Assembly: GCA_018109965.1 (NCBI GenBank) | Contig: JAGBFE010000409.1 | Span: 1 to 20,634 of the forward strand | DNA from: Oscillospiraceae bacterium | Lineage (GTDB): Bacteria; Bacillota_A; Clostridia; Oscillospirales; Ruminococcaceae | Length of the DNA stretch: 20,634 nucleotides | Direction of reading: 5' to 3' | In this document: piece after piece, positions 8,740-15,846 of the stretch | Position numbering within the stretch: position 1 is the first letter of the stretch | Layout of the letters: every line of letters starts with the position of its first letter | The notes under the pieces: model-generated | Database searches by the model: none | Seen by the model: the letters and a program-made list of their open reading frames with translations, nothing else | What the model was told of the DNA's origin: nothing | Translations under genes and position numbers: made by a program

Positions 8740-8862
8740 CATTGAAAGCACGGCTGAAACAGATATTGCATACCGATAAGTTTTCCTTGTGCAATGGGGA
8801 GACACCGCCTGAAGCGGAGTGGTTGTATACAGCAATGGAAGTTAAGGGCTGTGCTTTGAATG
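8740..8862 (+). promoter_or_regulatory. Long structured leader RNA upstream of leuS (unassigned family)
   Basis: The 173-base gap before leuS folds on paper into a closed element. The outer stem pairs AAAGCACGGCT (8745-8755) with GGCTGTGCTTT (8847-8857), 11 pairs with two wobbles, extended after a G/G mismatch by CATT (8740-8743) with AATG (8859-8862). Inside are ATTGCA (8765-8770) with TGCAAT (8790-8795) and CCGC (8805-8808) with GCGG (8814-8817). GCAATGG occurs twice (8791-8797, 8832-8838), so ATTGC can pair with either copy. Further out, 8712-8719 can pair with 8869-8876, which covers the leuS ribosome binding site. There is no U-run terminator. I cannot assign it to a known riboswitch, and the T-box consensus is absent. 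Confidence 0.6.
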
Positions 8863-8870
8863 GGTTATAA
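8835..8870 (+). CDS. Possible 11-codon leader peptide before leuS (MEVKGCALNGL)
   Basis: ATG at 8835 opens 11 codons ending in TAA at 8868-8870; the stop shares two bases with the leuS ribosome binding site. Two codons are leucine (TTG, and TTA as the last sense codon). The frame runs through the 3' arm of the outer stem (8847-8862), so a translating ribosome would open that stem. Against it: the nearest ribosome binding site, GGAG at 8816-8819, is 15 bases upstream, which is too far for good initiation. Treat it as a candidate only. Confidence 0.25.
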   Translation: MEVKGCALNGL

Positions 8871-8885
8871 GGGGATAGAAAAATT

Positions 8886-11294
8886 ATGAAAGATTACAAT
8901 TTTTCTGCCATAGAAAAGAAATGGCAAAAAATTTGGGATGACGAAAAAACATTTGCAGCCAAAAATGACTACACCATGCCAAAATTCTACGGTCTGGTAG
9001 AATTTCCATATCCATCAGGCGCAGGTCTCCACGTTGGCCATCCACGTTCCTACACAGCAATGGACATCATTTCCCGTCAGAAACGTCTTGACGGTTATAA
9101 CGTTATGTACACAATGGGCTGGGACGCATTTGGCTTGCCAACCGAAAACTTTGCGATGAAAAACCACATTCATCCCGAAATTGTTACAAAAAACAACGTT
9201 GCACGCTTTAAACAGCAGCTTAAAATGCTGGGTCTTTCCTTTGACTGGGACCGTGAAATCAACACAACAGACAAAGATTACTACAAATGGACACAGTGGA
9301 TTTTTATCCAGCTTTACAAACACGGTCTTGCATACAAAAAGGAAATGAATGTAAACTGGTGCACAAACTGTAAAGTTGTGCTTGCAAACGAAGAAGTTGT
9401 AAACGGCGTTTGTGAACGCTGCAACAGCGAAGTTGTGCGCAAGGTAAAAAGCCAGTGGGTGCTCAAAATCACAGACTATGCTGACAAGCTTATCGACGGT
9501 CTTGATTATGTAAACTTTATCGACCGCGTTGTAGCACAGCAGAAAAACTGGATTGGCCGTTCCACAGGTGCACAGGTTAAATTCAAAACAACACAGGGCG
9601 ACGAAATCGAAATTTACACAACAAGACCTGACACACTGTTTGGTGCTACATATATGGTTATGGCACCGGAACACGCTCTTGTTGAAAAATGGAAGGATGC
9701 TTTGGAAAACTATGACGAAATCGTGGCTTACCGCGAAGCAGCTGCAAAAAAATCTGATCTCGAAAGAACAGAACTGGCAAAAGACAAAACAGGTGTTGCT
9801 CTCAAAGGCGTTAAAGGTATCAACCCTGTAAACGGCAAGGAAATCACAATCTTTGTTTCTGACTATGTTCTTGCAACATACGGCACAGGCGCAATTATGG
9901 CTGTTCCTGGCCACGACACACGCGACTGGGAATTTGCAAAGAAATTTGACCTGCCAATTATCGAAGTTGTAAAAGGCGGCAATGTTGAAGAAGCTGCATT
10001 TACTGACTGCGAAACAGGTGTTATGGTTAACAGCGGCTTCCTTGACGGTCTTACAGTTGAAGAAGCTAAAGTTAAAATTATCGAATGGCTCACAGAACAG
10101 GGCATTGGCGAAAGCAAAACAAACTACAAACTCCGTGACTGGATTTTCTCCCGTCAGAGATACTGGGGCGAACCAATCCCTATGATTTACTGCCCACACT
10201 GTGGCTGGGAACCTGTGCCTGAAGACCAGCTTCCTCTTGAACTGCCTGAACTTATGGACTTTGAACCAACAGGCGAAGGCGAAAGCCCGCTGGCACGCCT
10301 TACCGACTGGGTAAACACAACCTGTCCAAAATGCGGTGCACCTGCAAAACGCGAAACTGACACAATGCCACAGTGGGCAGGCTCTTCCTGGTACTTCCTC
10401 AGATATATTGACCCTAAAAACAGCGAAGCTCTCGCAAGCAAGGAAGCAATGGAATACTGGATGCCTGTTGACTGGTACAACGGCGGTATGGAACACACAA
10501 CACTCCATCTGCTTTACAGCCGTTTCTGGCACAAATTCCTTTATGATATCGGCGCTGTTACCTGTCCTGAACCATATGCAAAACGTACAAGCCACGGTAT
10601 GATTCTTGGCGAAACAGGCGAAAAAATGTCCAAATCCCGCGGTAACGTAGTTAACCCTGATGACATTGTAAACGAATACGGCGCAGACACAATGCGTATG
10701 TACGAAATGTTTATGGGTGACTTTGAAAAAGCTGCTCCTTGGAGTCAGTCTTCCATCAAAGGCTGCAAACGCTTCCTTGACAAAATCTGGAACCTGCAGG
10801 AAATCGTTGTGGACGGCGAAGAATACTCTGCTGACCTTGAAGTATCTTTCAACAAGACAATCAAAAAGGTTACAGAAGATATCAACAATCTTGGTTTCAA
10901 CACAGCTATTGCTGCAATGATGGCTCTCATCAACGAAATCGGTGCTAAAAAAGCTATCAACAAAGCTGAATACAAAACACTGCTTATTCTCCTCAACCCA
11001 TTTGCTCCTCATATCACAGAAGAAATCTGGGAAAATATGGGCTTCGGAGGTCAGATTGCACACGCACAGTGGCCAAAATTTGACGAAGCAAAATGCGTTG
11101 AAGCAACAGTGGAAGTTCCGGTGCAGGTTAACGGCAAAATCAGAGCAAGAATCAACATTGCTCTTGACCTTTCCAAAGATGATATGCTGGCAGCTGCAAT
11201 GGAAAATGATGCAATCAAGGCAGCTACAGAAGGAAAAACAGTTGTTAAAACAATCTGTGTACCAAATAAATTGGTAAACATTGTTGTAAAATAA
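8886..11294 (+). CDS. leuS: Leucyl-tRNA synthetase
   Basis: Class I aminoacyl-tRNA synthetase charging tRNA-Leu; 802 residues, standard bacterial length. The HIGH-type motif is HVGH at 49-52, and KMSKS is intact at 580-584. Two zinc-type cysteine clusters are present: C159, C162, C176, C179, and C436, C439, C480, C483. The CP1 editing insert lies at about 220-420 and includes [14 protein letters not shown] and [19 protein letters not shown], so mischarged tRNA can be edited. The C-terminal anticodon-binding domain includes [15 protein letters not shown], and the last domain ends in NKLVNIVVK. The ATG at 8886 follows AAGGGGA at 8869-8875 and a structured leader. Leu TTA/CTA and Ser TCA codons are largely absent, consistent with high expression. 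The stop is 10 bases before the rpsU promoter. Confidence 0.98.
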   Translation: MKDYNFSAIEKKWQKIWDDEKTFAAKNDYTMPKFYGLVEFPYPSGAGLHVGHPRSYTAMDIISRQKRLDGYNVMYTMGWDAFGLPTENFAMKNHIHPEIVTKNNVARFKQQLKMLGLSFDWDREINTTDKDYYKWTQWIFIQLYKHGLAYKKEMNVNWCTNCKVVLANEEVVNGVCERCNSEVVRKVKSQWVLKITDYADKLIDGLDYVNFIDRVVAQQKNWIGRSTGAQVKFKTTQGDEIEIYTTRPDTLFGATYMVMAPEHALVEKWKDALENYDEIVAYREAAAKKSDLERTELAKDKTGVALKGVKGINPVNGKEITIFVSDYVLATYGTGAIMAVPGHDTRDWEFAKKFDLPIIEVVKGGNVEEAAFTDCETGVMVNSGFLDGLTVEEAKVKIIEWLTEQGIGESKTNYKLRDWIFSRQRYWGEPIPMIYCPHCGWEPVPEDQLPLELPELMDFEPTGEGESPLARLTDWVNTTCPKCGAPAKRETDTMPQWAGSSWYFLRYIDPKNSEALASKEAMEYWMPVDWYNGGMEHTTLHLLYSRFWHKFLYDIGAVTCPEPYAKRTSHGMILGETGEKMSKSRGNVVNPDDIVNEYGADTMRMYEMFMGDFEKAAPWSQSSIKGCKRFLDKIWNLQEIVVDGEEYSADLEVSFNKTIKKVTEDINNLGFNTAIAAMMALINEIGAKKAINKAEYKTLLILLNPFAPHITEEIWENMGFGGQIAHAQWPKFDEAKCVEATVEVPVQVNGKIRARINIALDLSKDDMLAAAMENDAIKAATEGKTVVKTICVPNKLVNIVVK

Positions 11295-11304
11295 AAAATA
11301 ATTA

Positions 11305-11333
11305 TTGACAACAGCATACTAAATCTGTATAAT
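11305..11333 (+). promoter_or_regulatory. Consensus sigma-A promoter of rpsU
   Basis: TTGACA at 11305-11310 and TATAAT at 11328-11333 are separated by exactly 17 bases; both hexamers match consensus fully. Transcription would begin near 11340, leaving a leader of about 57 bases before rpsU. Confidence 0.9.
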
Positions 11334-11396
11334 TGTTTTGTGATGTTTAAATTGGTTAAACAAATCTGGCATAAAAGCGTAAGGGAGTGAAAATAG

Positions 11397-11573
11397 ATGT
11401 CCGAAATCAGAGTTAAAGATAATGAATCATTGGATTCAGCACTTCGTCGCTTTAAGCGTTCATGTGCAAAATCAGGCGTTCTTGCAGAAGTTCGCAAACG
11501 TGAACATTATGAAAAACCTTCTGTTAAACGTAAAAAGAAAGCAGAAGCTGCTCGCAAACGCAAATTCAAATAA
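11397..11573 (+). CDS. rpsU: 30S ribosomal protein S21
   Basis: A 58-residue protein, full length for S21, which binds the platform of the 30S subunit and aids initiation on mRNA. It reads [20 protein letters not shown], then a segment with [20 protein letters not shown], and ends in a basic tail rich in Lys and Arg ([13 protein letters not shown]), all typical of the family. AAGGGAG lies about 9 bases before the ATG. It forms its own transcription unit: a perfect promoter upstream and a strong hairpin terminator 15 bases after the stop. In many Firmicutes S21 is followed by a YqeY-family gene; here it is not. Confidence 0.97.
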   Translation: MSEIRVKDNESLDSALRRFKRSCAKSGVLAEVRKREHYEKPSVKRKKKAEAARKRKFK

Positions 11574-11587
11574 TTGAATGATTGACT

Positions 11588-11620
11588 AAAGCCGACTGAA
11601 TTCAGTCGGCTTTTTGTTTT
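11588..11620 (+). terminator. Intrinsic terminator of rpsU
   Basis: A perfect palindrome spans 11588-11613, its left half AAAGCCGACTGAA; the top of the stem folds into an ATTC-type loop. It is followed by TTTTTGTTTT, a strong U-tract. It lies 15 bases after the rpsU stop. Confidence 0.93.
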
Positions 11621-11675
11621 ATACAGTTTTATTGTGCAGTTATGCGGAGAACAGTATTGGGCTTTGGTTGCAGTA

Positions 11676-11704
11676 TTGCACATTAAATAGTATGATAGTA
11701 TTAT
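11676..11704 (+). promoter_or_regulatory. Promoter of the PuuD-like gene
   Basis: TTGCAC at 11676-11681 and TATTAT at 11699-11704 have a 17-base spacer, each with one mismatch to consensus. The 8-mer CAGTATTG occurs at 11652-11659 and 11671-11678, the second copy overlapping the -35 box, a possible operator arrangement. Confidence 0.7.
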
Positions 11705-11735
11705 CAATAAAAAGTATAGAATAATTATATGTTAA

Positions 11736-11741
11736 CGGAGG
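11736..11741 (+). promoter_or_regulatory. Ribosome binding site fixing the PuuD-like start
   Basis: CGGAGG lies five bases before ATG 11747. It selects this ATG over the in-frame one at 11729, which is upstream of the site. Confidence 0.8.
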
Positions 11742-11746
11742 TTTTT

Positions 11747-12454
11747 ATGAAAAAACCAATTATTGCACTTACACCATTGTGGGATAAAAAACTGGAAAGC
11801 ACATGGATGCTTACAGGATATATGGACCTTATCATCAAAAACGGCGGTGTGCCTGTTGTGCTGTCATTCTGTGATGACGATGATTCGGTAAAAGAAATTG
11901 CAGACCGCTTTGACGGTTTTGTGTTTACAGGTGGGGATGATATTGCACCGTGTTATTATAATCAGGACAAAACTGAACAGTGCGGCGAGCCTTGCGAAAA
12001 ACGTGACAGCCTTGAGTTTGCACTGTTTAAAGAGGTAATCAAAACCGAAAAACCGGTGCTCGGTATCTGCCGTGGTATGCAGTTTTTAAATGTGGCACTT
12101 GGCGGCACACTTTATCAGGATCTGCCAACACAGCACCCAAGCGATGTTGTGCACCGTCAGCCTGCGCCATTTGATGCCTTGACTCATACCGTAACAGTGG
12201 AAAAGGACACTCTGCTTTACAGCATCACAAAGTCAGAAAAGTTTGTTGTAAATAGTCTGCACCATCAGGCGGTGGCAGCAGTTGCACCGACGCTCAAAGT
12301 GTGTGCAACAACAGCGGATGGTTTGGCAGAAGCGGTTTACGGCACTCAAAAGCCGTTTTTGCTGGGTGTTCAGTGGCATCCTGAAATGATTTTTGCGCAG
12401 GATGAAAACAGCATGAAAATAGGCAAAGCATTTGTGGATGCCTGCAGGAAATAG
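11747..12454 (+). CDS. Gamma-glutamyl hydrolase of the PuuD / peptidase C26 class (class I glutamine amidotransferase-like)
   Basis: A 235-residue free-standing class I amidotransferase-fold hydrolase. The nucleophile is C108 in GICRGMQFLNVALGG, and the catalytic His-Glu pair is H211 and E213 in GVQWHPE. The oxyanion region FTGGDDIAPCYY and the NSLHHQAV segment are typical of PuuD-like enzymes, which cleave gamma-glutamyl amides such as gamma-glutamyl-GABA. The actual substrate cannot be read from the sequence; there are no putrescine-pathway neighbours, so a PuuD symbol would be overreach. Alternatives include other gamma-glutamyl peptides or amides. It is a single-gene unit with its own promoter and an end hairpin. 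The start at 11747 is set by CGGAGG. Confidence 0.88.
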   Translation: MKKPIIALTPLWDKKLESTWMLTGYMDLIIKNGGVPVVLSFCDDDDSVKEIADRFDGFVFTGGDDIAPCYYNQDKTEQCGEPCEKRDSLEFALFKEVIKTEKPVLGICRGMQFLNVALGGTLYQDLPTQHPSDVVHRQPAPFDALTHTVTVEKDTLLYSITKSEKFVVNSLHHQAVAAVAPTLKVCATTADGLAEAVYGTQKPFLLGVQWHPEMIFAQDENSMKIGKAFVDACRK

Positions 12455-12461
12455 CAAAAAC

Positions 12462-12493
12462 AAAGGGTTCGGAACACAGTTCCGAACCCTTTT
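12462..12493. terminator. Bidirectional intrinsic terminator between converging genes
   Basis: AAAGGGTTCGGAAC (12462-12475) pairs with GTTCCGAACCCTTT (12479-12492) over 14 bases around an ACA loop. T-rich ends occur on both strands (TTTT on +, and the AAAAACAAA before it gives a U-rich tail on the minus strand). It lies after the PuuD-like gene and after the minus-strand GtrA gene, so it can end both. Confidence 0.88.
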
Positions 12494-12545
12494 GATTTGC
12501 CTATGAAAATATTGCCAGATATTGTATCTGGTGTTACGGATTGTT

Positions 12546-13010
12546 TTATTTGTCTTTTTTGAATATAAGGAATTTGCTGAGGAAATAGTTGGTAACAATA
12601 ACCACAACCTGACCTACAAACTTTGTGATGATAACATTGAAACTGAGGATGTCAATGAACAGCCAGATAATTGCGTTTTCCATCCATAATGTAAGAAAAC
12701 GGCCTGCAGAAAATGAAAAAATTTCGCGTACAACACCTTTAAAGGTGTGTGATTTTTCGGTAAATACCCAGGTTCTGTTGGTTATGTAGGCAAATGCAAC
12801 GCAGATAACCCACGAAACATTGTTGCTCGTTATTTCTTCCCATCTGAACACATAAACTCCGATTGCAAAGAGAATAAGTGAAAGAAAAAATGTGCATCCG
12901 CCAAAGAAAAGATACAGCAGCCCTTCTTTGTGTTTTTTGTAAAAAGGATTAAAAATATTTATCAGCGGAAGTTCCATTATCTTGTCAAAAATATCTTTTT
13001 TGTGTTCCAT
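12546..13010 (-). CDS. GtrA-like four-helix membrane protein
   Basis: A 154-residue integral membrane protein of the GtrA-like family. Four hydrophobic segments lie at about residues 30-53, 60-80, 100-122 and 127-148. The pattern of a glycine pair in helix 1 (LFFGGCTFF), an asparagine in the second helix region (FAYITNRTWVF) and NYFLSKFLIF at the end matches the family. Characterised members take part in flipping or transferring polyprenyl-linked sugars for surface polysaccharides, but no glycosyltransferase lies beside this gene, so its role here is open. The ATG is at 13008-13010, with GGAGAAC upstream, 10 bases after the mtaB stop, so the two form an operon. It ends at the bidirectional terminator. 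Confidence 0.85.
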   Translation of the reverse strand: MEHKKDIFDKIMELPLINIFNPFYKKHKEGLLYLFFGGCTFFLSLILFAIGVYVFRWEEITSNNVSWVICVAFAYITNRTWVFTEKSHTFKGVVREIFSFSAGRFLTLWMENAIIWLFIDILSFNVIITKFVGQVVVIVTNYFLSKFLIFKKDK

Positions 13011-13020
13011 TATGTTCTCC

Positions 13021-14313
13021 TTAAATTATTTCTGCAGTCATTCTCTGGCCGTCAACAGCGGTGAGTTTTACATTTACAATATCTCCGCCTGAAAGATGGG
13101 CGGAATTTTTTACAATAACAGGAATATATCTGCTTGTATATGCAGTCCAGTCGCCACTGGGCAGCTGCTGCTCCAGCAGGGCGGTATCTTCAAAGCCCAA
13201 AAAGCTTTCCATAACCCTGTTTTTGGTCTGCTCGCTTTTAAAGGTCATTGTGCGGTTTCTTTCGCTCTTTATATCATTTGGAATCTGGTCTGCCATTTTG
13301 TAGGCGACAGTGCCTTTACGGGGAGAAAATGTAAAGGTGTGCACCTTTAAAAATTCACATTTCTGCACAAAGTTCACACTTTCGATAAAATCTGCTTCGC
13401 TTTCACCCGGGAATCCTACAATAATATCAGTTGTAAACACAGGCCGGTCAAACAGCTCACGCAGACGGTTCATCATATCGGTGTAAAGTTTTGTGTCATA
13501 CATGCGGTTCATGGCTTTCAGTGTTTTGTCACAGCCACTCTGCAAAGACAGGTGAAAATGCGGGCAGAATTTTTTAACTTTGCTCATTCTCACCAACATT
13601 TCGTCGGTGAAAAGGTCAAGCTCAAGGCTGCCAAAACGTATGCGGTGTATATTTTCAATTTCTGCTACAGCTTCGATAACATCACACACATTTATACCGA
13701 TATCCTGTCCGTAGCAGGATATGTTGACACCTGTCAGCACAATTTCCTTGTGACCCAAATCTGCCAGCTTGTGTGCCTGCGCCACAATGCTTTCAACACT
13801 GCGGCTGCGCACACGGCCTCTTGCTTTTGGAATAATGCAGTAGGCACAGCTGCGGTTGCAGCCGTCCTGAATTTTCAAAAATGCACGGGTGTGCATTGTG
13901 TCTTCGCCTTCTGCCATTTCTTCAAAAGCGTCATTTTCGCCGTGAGGTTTTATATCAACAATGCGCTGCTTTTCGTTCATATATTGCTGCACAAGGTCAA
14001 AAACCTGTCCTTTGCCTTTGCTGCCGATAATGATGTCGGCTTCCTCTACAGCGAGTGCCTTGTCGGGAAAAGCCTGTGGCATACATCCGCACAGCACCAC
14101 AACAGCATCGGGATTCCGCTTTTTGGCACGGCGTATCCACTGTATGCTCTTTTTGTCACCGCTTAAGGTAACAGTGCAGCTGTTAACGATATAAACATCG
14201 CTGATTTCTCTGTCGGTGGCAATTTCCCAGCCGTGCTGTGAAAAAATATTTATCATTGCAGCAGTTTCCTGCTGATTAACTTTGCACCCTAAAGTGAAAA
14301 AACAAACTTTCAT
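13021..14313 (-). CDS. mtaB: tRNA t6A37 methylthiotransferase MtaB (radical SAM)
   Basis: Adds a methylthio group to N6-threonylcarbamoyladenosine at position 37 of tRNAs reading ANN codons (ms2t6A). It has 430 residues. The N-terminal methylthiotransferase domain has the three cluster cysteines C10 (TLGCKVNQ), C46 (NSCTV) and C77 (CGC). The radical SAM domain has C152, C156 and C159 in DGCNRSCAYCIIPKARG. A C-terminal TRAM-like domain begins near residue 370. TLGCKVNQQE rather than the MiaB-type T-x-GCQMN points to MtaB (B. subtilis YqeV) and not MiaB. The start is at 14311-14313 with AGGAAG six bases upstream and a good minus-strand promoter beyond. First gene of a two-gene unit with gtrA-like. 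Confidence 0.95.
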   Translation of the reverse strand: MKVCFFTLGCKVNQQETAAMINIFSQHGWEIATDREISDVYIVNSCTVTLSGDKKSIQWIRRAKKRNPDAVVVLCGCMPQAFPDKALAVEEADIIIGSKGKGQVFDLVQQYMNEKQRIVDIKPHGENDAFEEMAEGEDTMHTRAFLKIQDGCNRSCAYCIIPKARGRVRSRSVESIVAQAHKLADLGHKEIVLTGVNISCYGQDIGINVCDVIEAVAEIENIHRIRFGSLELDLFTDEMLVRMSKVKKFCPHFHLSLQSGCDKTLKAMNRMYDTKLYTDMMNRLRELFDRPVFTTDIIVGFPGESEADFIESVNFVQKCEFLKVHTFTFSPRKGTVAYKMADQIPNDIKSERNRTMTFKSEQTKNRVMESFLGFEDTALLEQQLPSGDWTAYTSRYIPVIVKNSAHLSGGDIVNVKLTAVDGQRMTAEII

Positions 14314-14353
14314 TCAAAACTTCCTTGTTCATAATTTTAAACTCTAAATATAA

Positions 14354-14382
14354 ATTATATCATATACAATCAAAAAGCTCAA
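14354..14382 (-). promoter_or_regulatory. Promoter of mtaB-gtrA (minus strand)
   Basis: Read on the minus strand: TTGAGC (14377-14382), a 17-base spacer and TATAAT (14354-14359), with a TG one base before the -10 (extended -10). It lies about 40 bases before the mtaB start. Confidence 0.85.
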
Positions 14383-14403
14383 CAACTGCAGCAGATATAA
14401 TAT

Positions 14404-14432
14404 TTGCCAGTAAATACACATAAATATATACA
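14404..14432 (+). promoter_or_regulatory. Promoter of the D,D-carboxypeptidase gene (plus strand)
   Basis: TTGCCA at 14404-14409, a 17-base spacer and TATACA at 14427-14432. It is back to back with the mtaB promoter, the two -35 boxes being about 21 bases apart. The predicted transcript starts near 14439, only about 20 bases before the ATG. Confidence 0.7.
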
Positions 14433-14457
14433 AAAGTACAAATCAAGGTGGTAAATT

Positions 14458-15738
14458 ATGAAAAAAACAGTAACAGTTATCATCTCGGCGCTGATGGCTT
14501 TCGGTTTTGTTCTGCCTGTTTTTGCGGCAGGTGAAACGGTGACAACAATGGCAGATATGCCGGCGTGGAGTGAAATGGAAATACCCGATGCGGAGTTTTA
14601 TCAGAAAACGGAAGAAGCAAGTGCCGTGGCCATTGTAAACACCGACAGTTTTGTGGACAAAGTTGCAAACGAAACCAATTTTGATGTGCCCTGCAAAGCG
14701 GCACTGCTTATGGACGAAACCACAGGACAGGTGTTGTATGCCAAAAATGCAGACGGACAGCTGCCTATAGCTTCCATAACAAAGGTTATGACCATGCTGC
14801 TGGTGTTTGAGGCACTTGAAAGCGGCAAAATCAACCTTCAGGACACAGTGCCGATAACAGAGCACGCTTTTTCAATGGGCGGCAGCCAGATATGGCTGGA
14901 GCCTGGGGAAATTTTCACCGTGCATGAGCTGCTCAAGGCGGTGGCGGTGTCAAGCGCCAATGATGCGGCAGTGGCACTTGCCGAGTTTGTGGGCGGCAGC
15001 GAAAGTGTGTTCTGCGATATGATGAACACCCGTGCACAGGAGCTTGGAATGGAAAACACCCATTTTGTAAATGCCTGTGGCCTGGATGCCGAGGGGCATT
15101 TATCCACGGCATATGATGTGGCGGTTATGAGCAGGGAGCTGATGAAGCACGAAGATGTGTTCGGTTATACAACGATATGGATGGATTATCTGCGCGACGG
15201 TGAAACCCAGCTTGTAAACACCAACAAGCTGCTGCACAGCTACACAGGAACAACGGGACTAAAAACGGGCACCACAAGCAAGGCAGGGGTGTGTATTTCC
15301 GCAACAGCAAAGCGGCAGAATATGTCCCTTATTGCGGTGGTGCTGGGGTCTGATTCGGGTCAGGAACGGTTTGATGCAGCAAAAAAACTGCTGGATTTCG
15401 GCTTTTCAAACTTTGAAAGCAAGCCTTTCCCCCAGGCGGACAGTTATCCGCAGTATGTTTCGGTAAAACACGGAGTGCAGAAATCGGCAAAACTCAGCTA
15501 CAATCTGCCGCAGAATCTGCTGTTTCTTAAAGGCTCTGCAGCGCAGCTTGAAAGCCGCATAACCCTGCCCGAAACCATCGAAGCACCTGTGTCAAAAGGC
15601 AGTCAGATAGGCACTGTAGGGCTTTATTCGGGCGGACAGAAAATAAAAGAATATTCAATTGAACTTGCGGAAAATGTTGAAAAAATTACGTTCATAAAAG
15701 CATTGGAAATAGTTGTAAAAGCCGCAGGATATATGTGA
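14458..15738 (+). CDS. Serine-type D-alanyl-D-alanine carboxypeptidase (DacF-like, peptidase S11)
   Basis: Low-molecular-weight penicillin-binding protein that removes the terminal D-Ala from peptidoglycan stem peptides, limiting cross-linking. It has 426 residues. A signal peptide covers about 1-23 (MKKTV, a hydrophobic core, then VFA). The active site has all three motifs: SITK with Ser106 and Lys109, SAN at 166-168 and KTG at 269-271. After the catalytic domain, a beta-rich PBP5-type C-terminal domain follows from about residue 320, and the end is a short amphipathic helix suited to membrane attachment. Codon use is more relaxed and G+C-richer than in smc, leuS or pgi, probably from lower expression rather than transfer. 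Whether it is DacA, DacB or DacF in role is unclear. AGGTGG precedes the ATG. Confidence 0.92.
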   Translation: MKKTVTVIISALMAFGFVLPVFAAGETVTTMADMPAWSEMEIPDAEFYQKTEEASAVAIVNTDSFVDKVANETNFDVPCKAALLMDETTGQVLYAKNADGQLPIASITKVMTMLLVFEALESGKINLQDTVPITEHAFSMGGSQIWLEPGEIFTVHELLKAVAVSSANDAAVALAEFVGGSESVFCDMMNTRAQELGMENTHFVNACGLDAEGHLSTAYDVAVMSRELMKHEDVFGYTTIWMDYLRDGETQLVNTNKLLHSYTGTTGLKTGTTSKAGVCISATAKRQNMSLIAVVLGSDSGQERFDAAKKLLDFGFSNFESKPFPQADSYPQYVSVKHGVQKSAKLSYNLPQNLLFLKGSAAQLESRITLPETIEAPVSKGSQIGTVGLYSGGQKIKEYSIELAENVEKITFIKALEIVVKAAGYM

Positions 15739-15767
15739 CCGATACCCTTTCAAAAGGGGATAAGTTA

Positions 15768-15796
15768 TTGACAGTTTTTTGGCAATAATGTATACT
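15768..15796 (+). promoter_or_regulatory. Promoter of pgi
   Basis: TTGACA at 15768-15773 and TATACT at 15791-15796, with a 17-base spacer; one mismatch to consensus in total. The leader to pgi is about 45 bases. Confidence 0.88.
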
Positions 15797-15846
15797 ATAT
15801 AAATAAAAGTAAATATTTCTTTAAACTGTTATTGAGGTACAAAATA

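Noticed and set aside
8791..8822. T-box riboswitch before leuS
   Set aside because: GGGGAGACACCGCC resembles the T-box antiterminator consensus only in part. The UGG-N-ACC core is missing, no terminator follows, and the leader is too short for Stem I.
8794..8859. 21-codon frame MGRHRLKRSGC... in the leuS leader
   Set aside because: No ribosome binding site; it runs through structured bases and overlaps the other small frame. Probably chance.
8740..8862. Small SRP RNA, 6S RNA or a known riboswitch
   Set aside because: None of the conserved SRP loop bases, a 6S-type rod with central bubble, or metabolite riboswitch cores that I know could be found.
9015..11063. 682-codon open frame antisense to leuS
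   Set aside because: The protein is Cys/Phe/Val-rich with no motifs and no ribosome binding site. It is open because leuS avoids TTA, CTA and TCA codons, whose complements are stops. The same explains antisense frames at 1732-2997 and 19097-20278.
11507..11707. 66-codon minus-strand frame downstream of rpsU
   Set aside because: It crosses the rpsU terminator and the end of rpsU, and has no family features.
14458..15738. Horizontal transfer of the carboxypeptidase gene, from its G+C-richer codons
   Set aside because: Other weakly expressed genes (nadD-yqeK, DUF512) show similar relaxed codon use, there are no mobile elements nearby, and the function is core.
15742..15762. Terminator after the carboxypeptidase gene
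   Set aside because: The CCCTT/AAGGG hairpin is only five pairs and no U-run follows.
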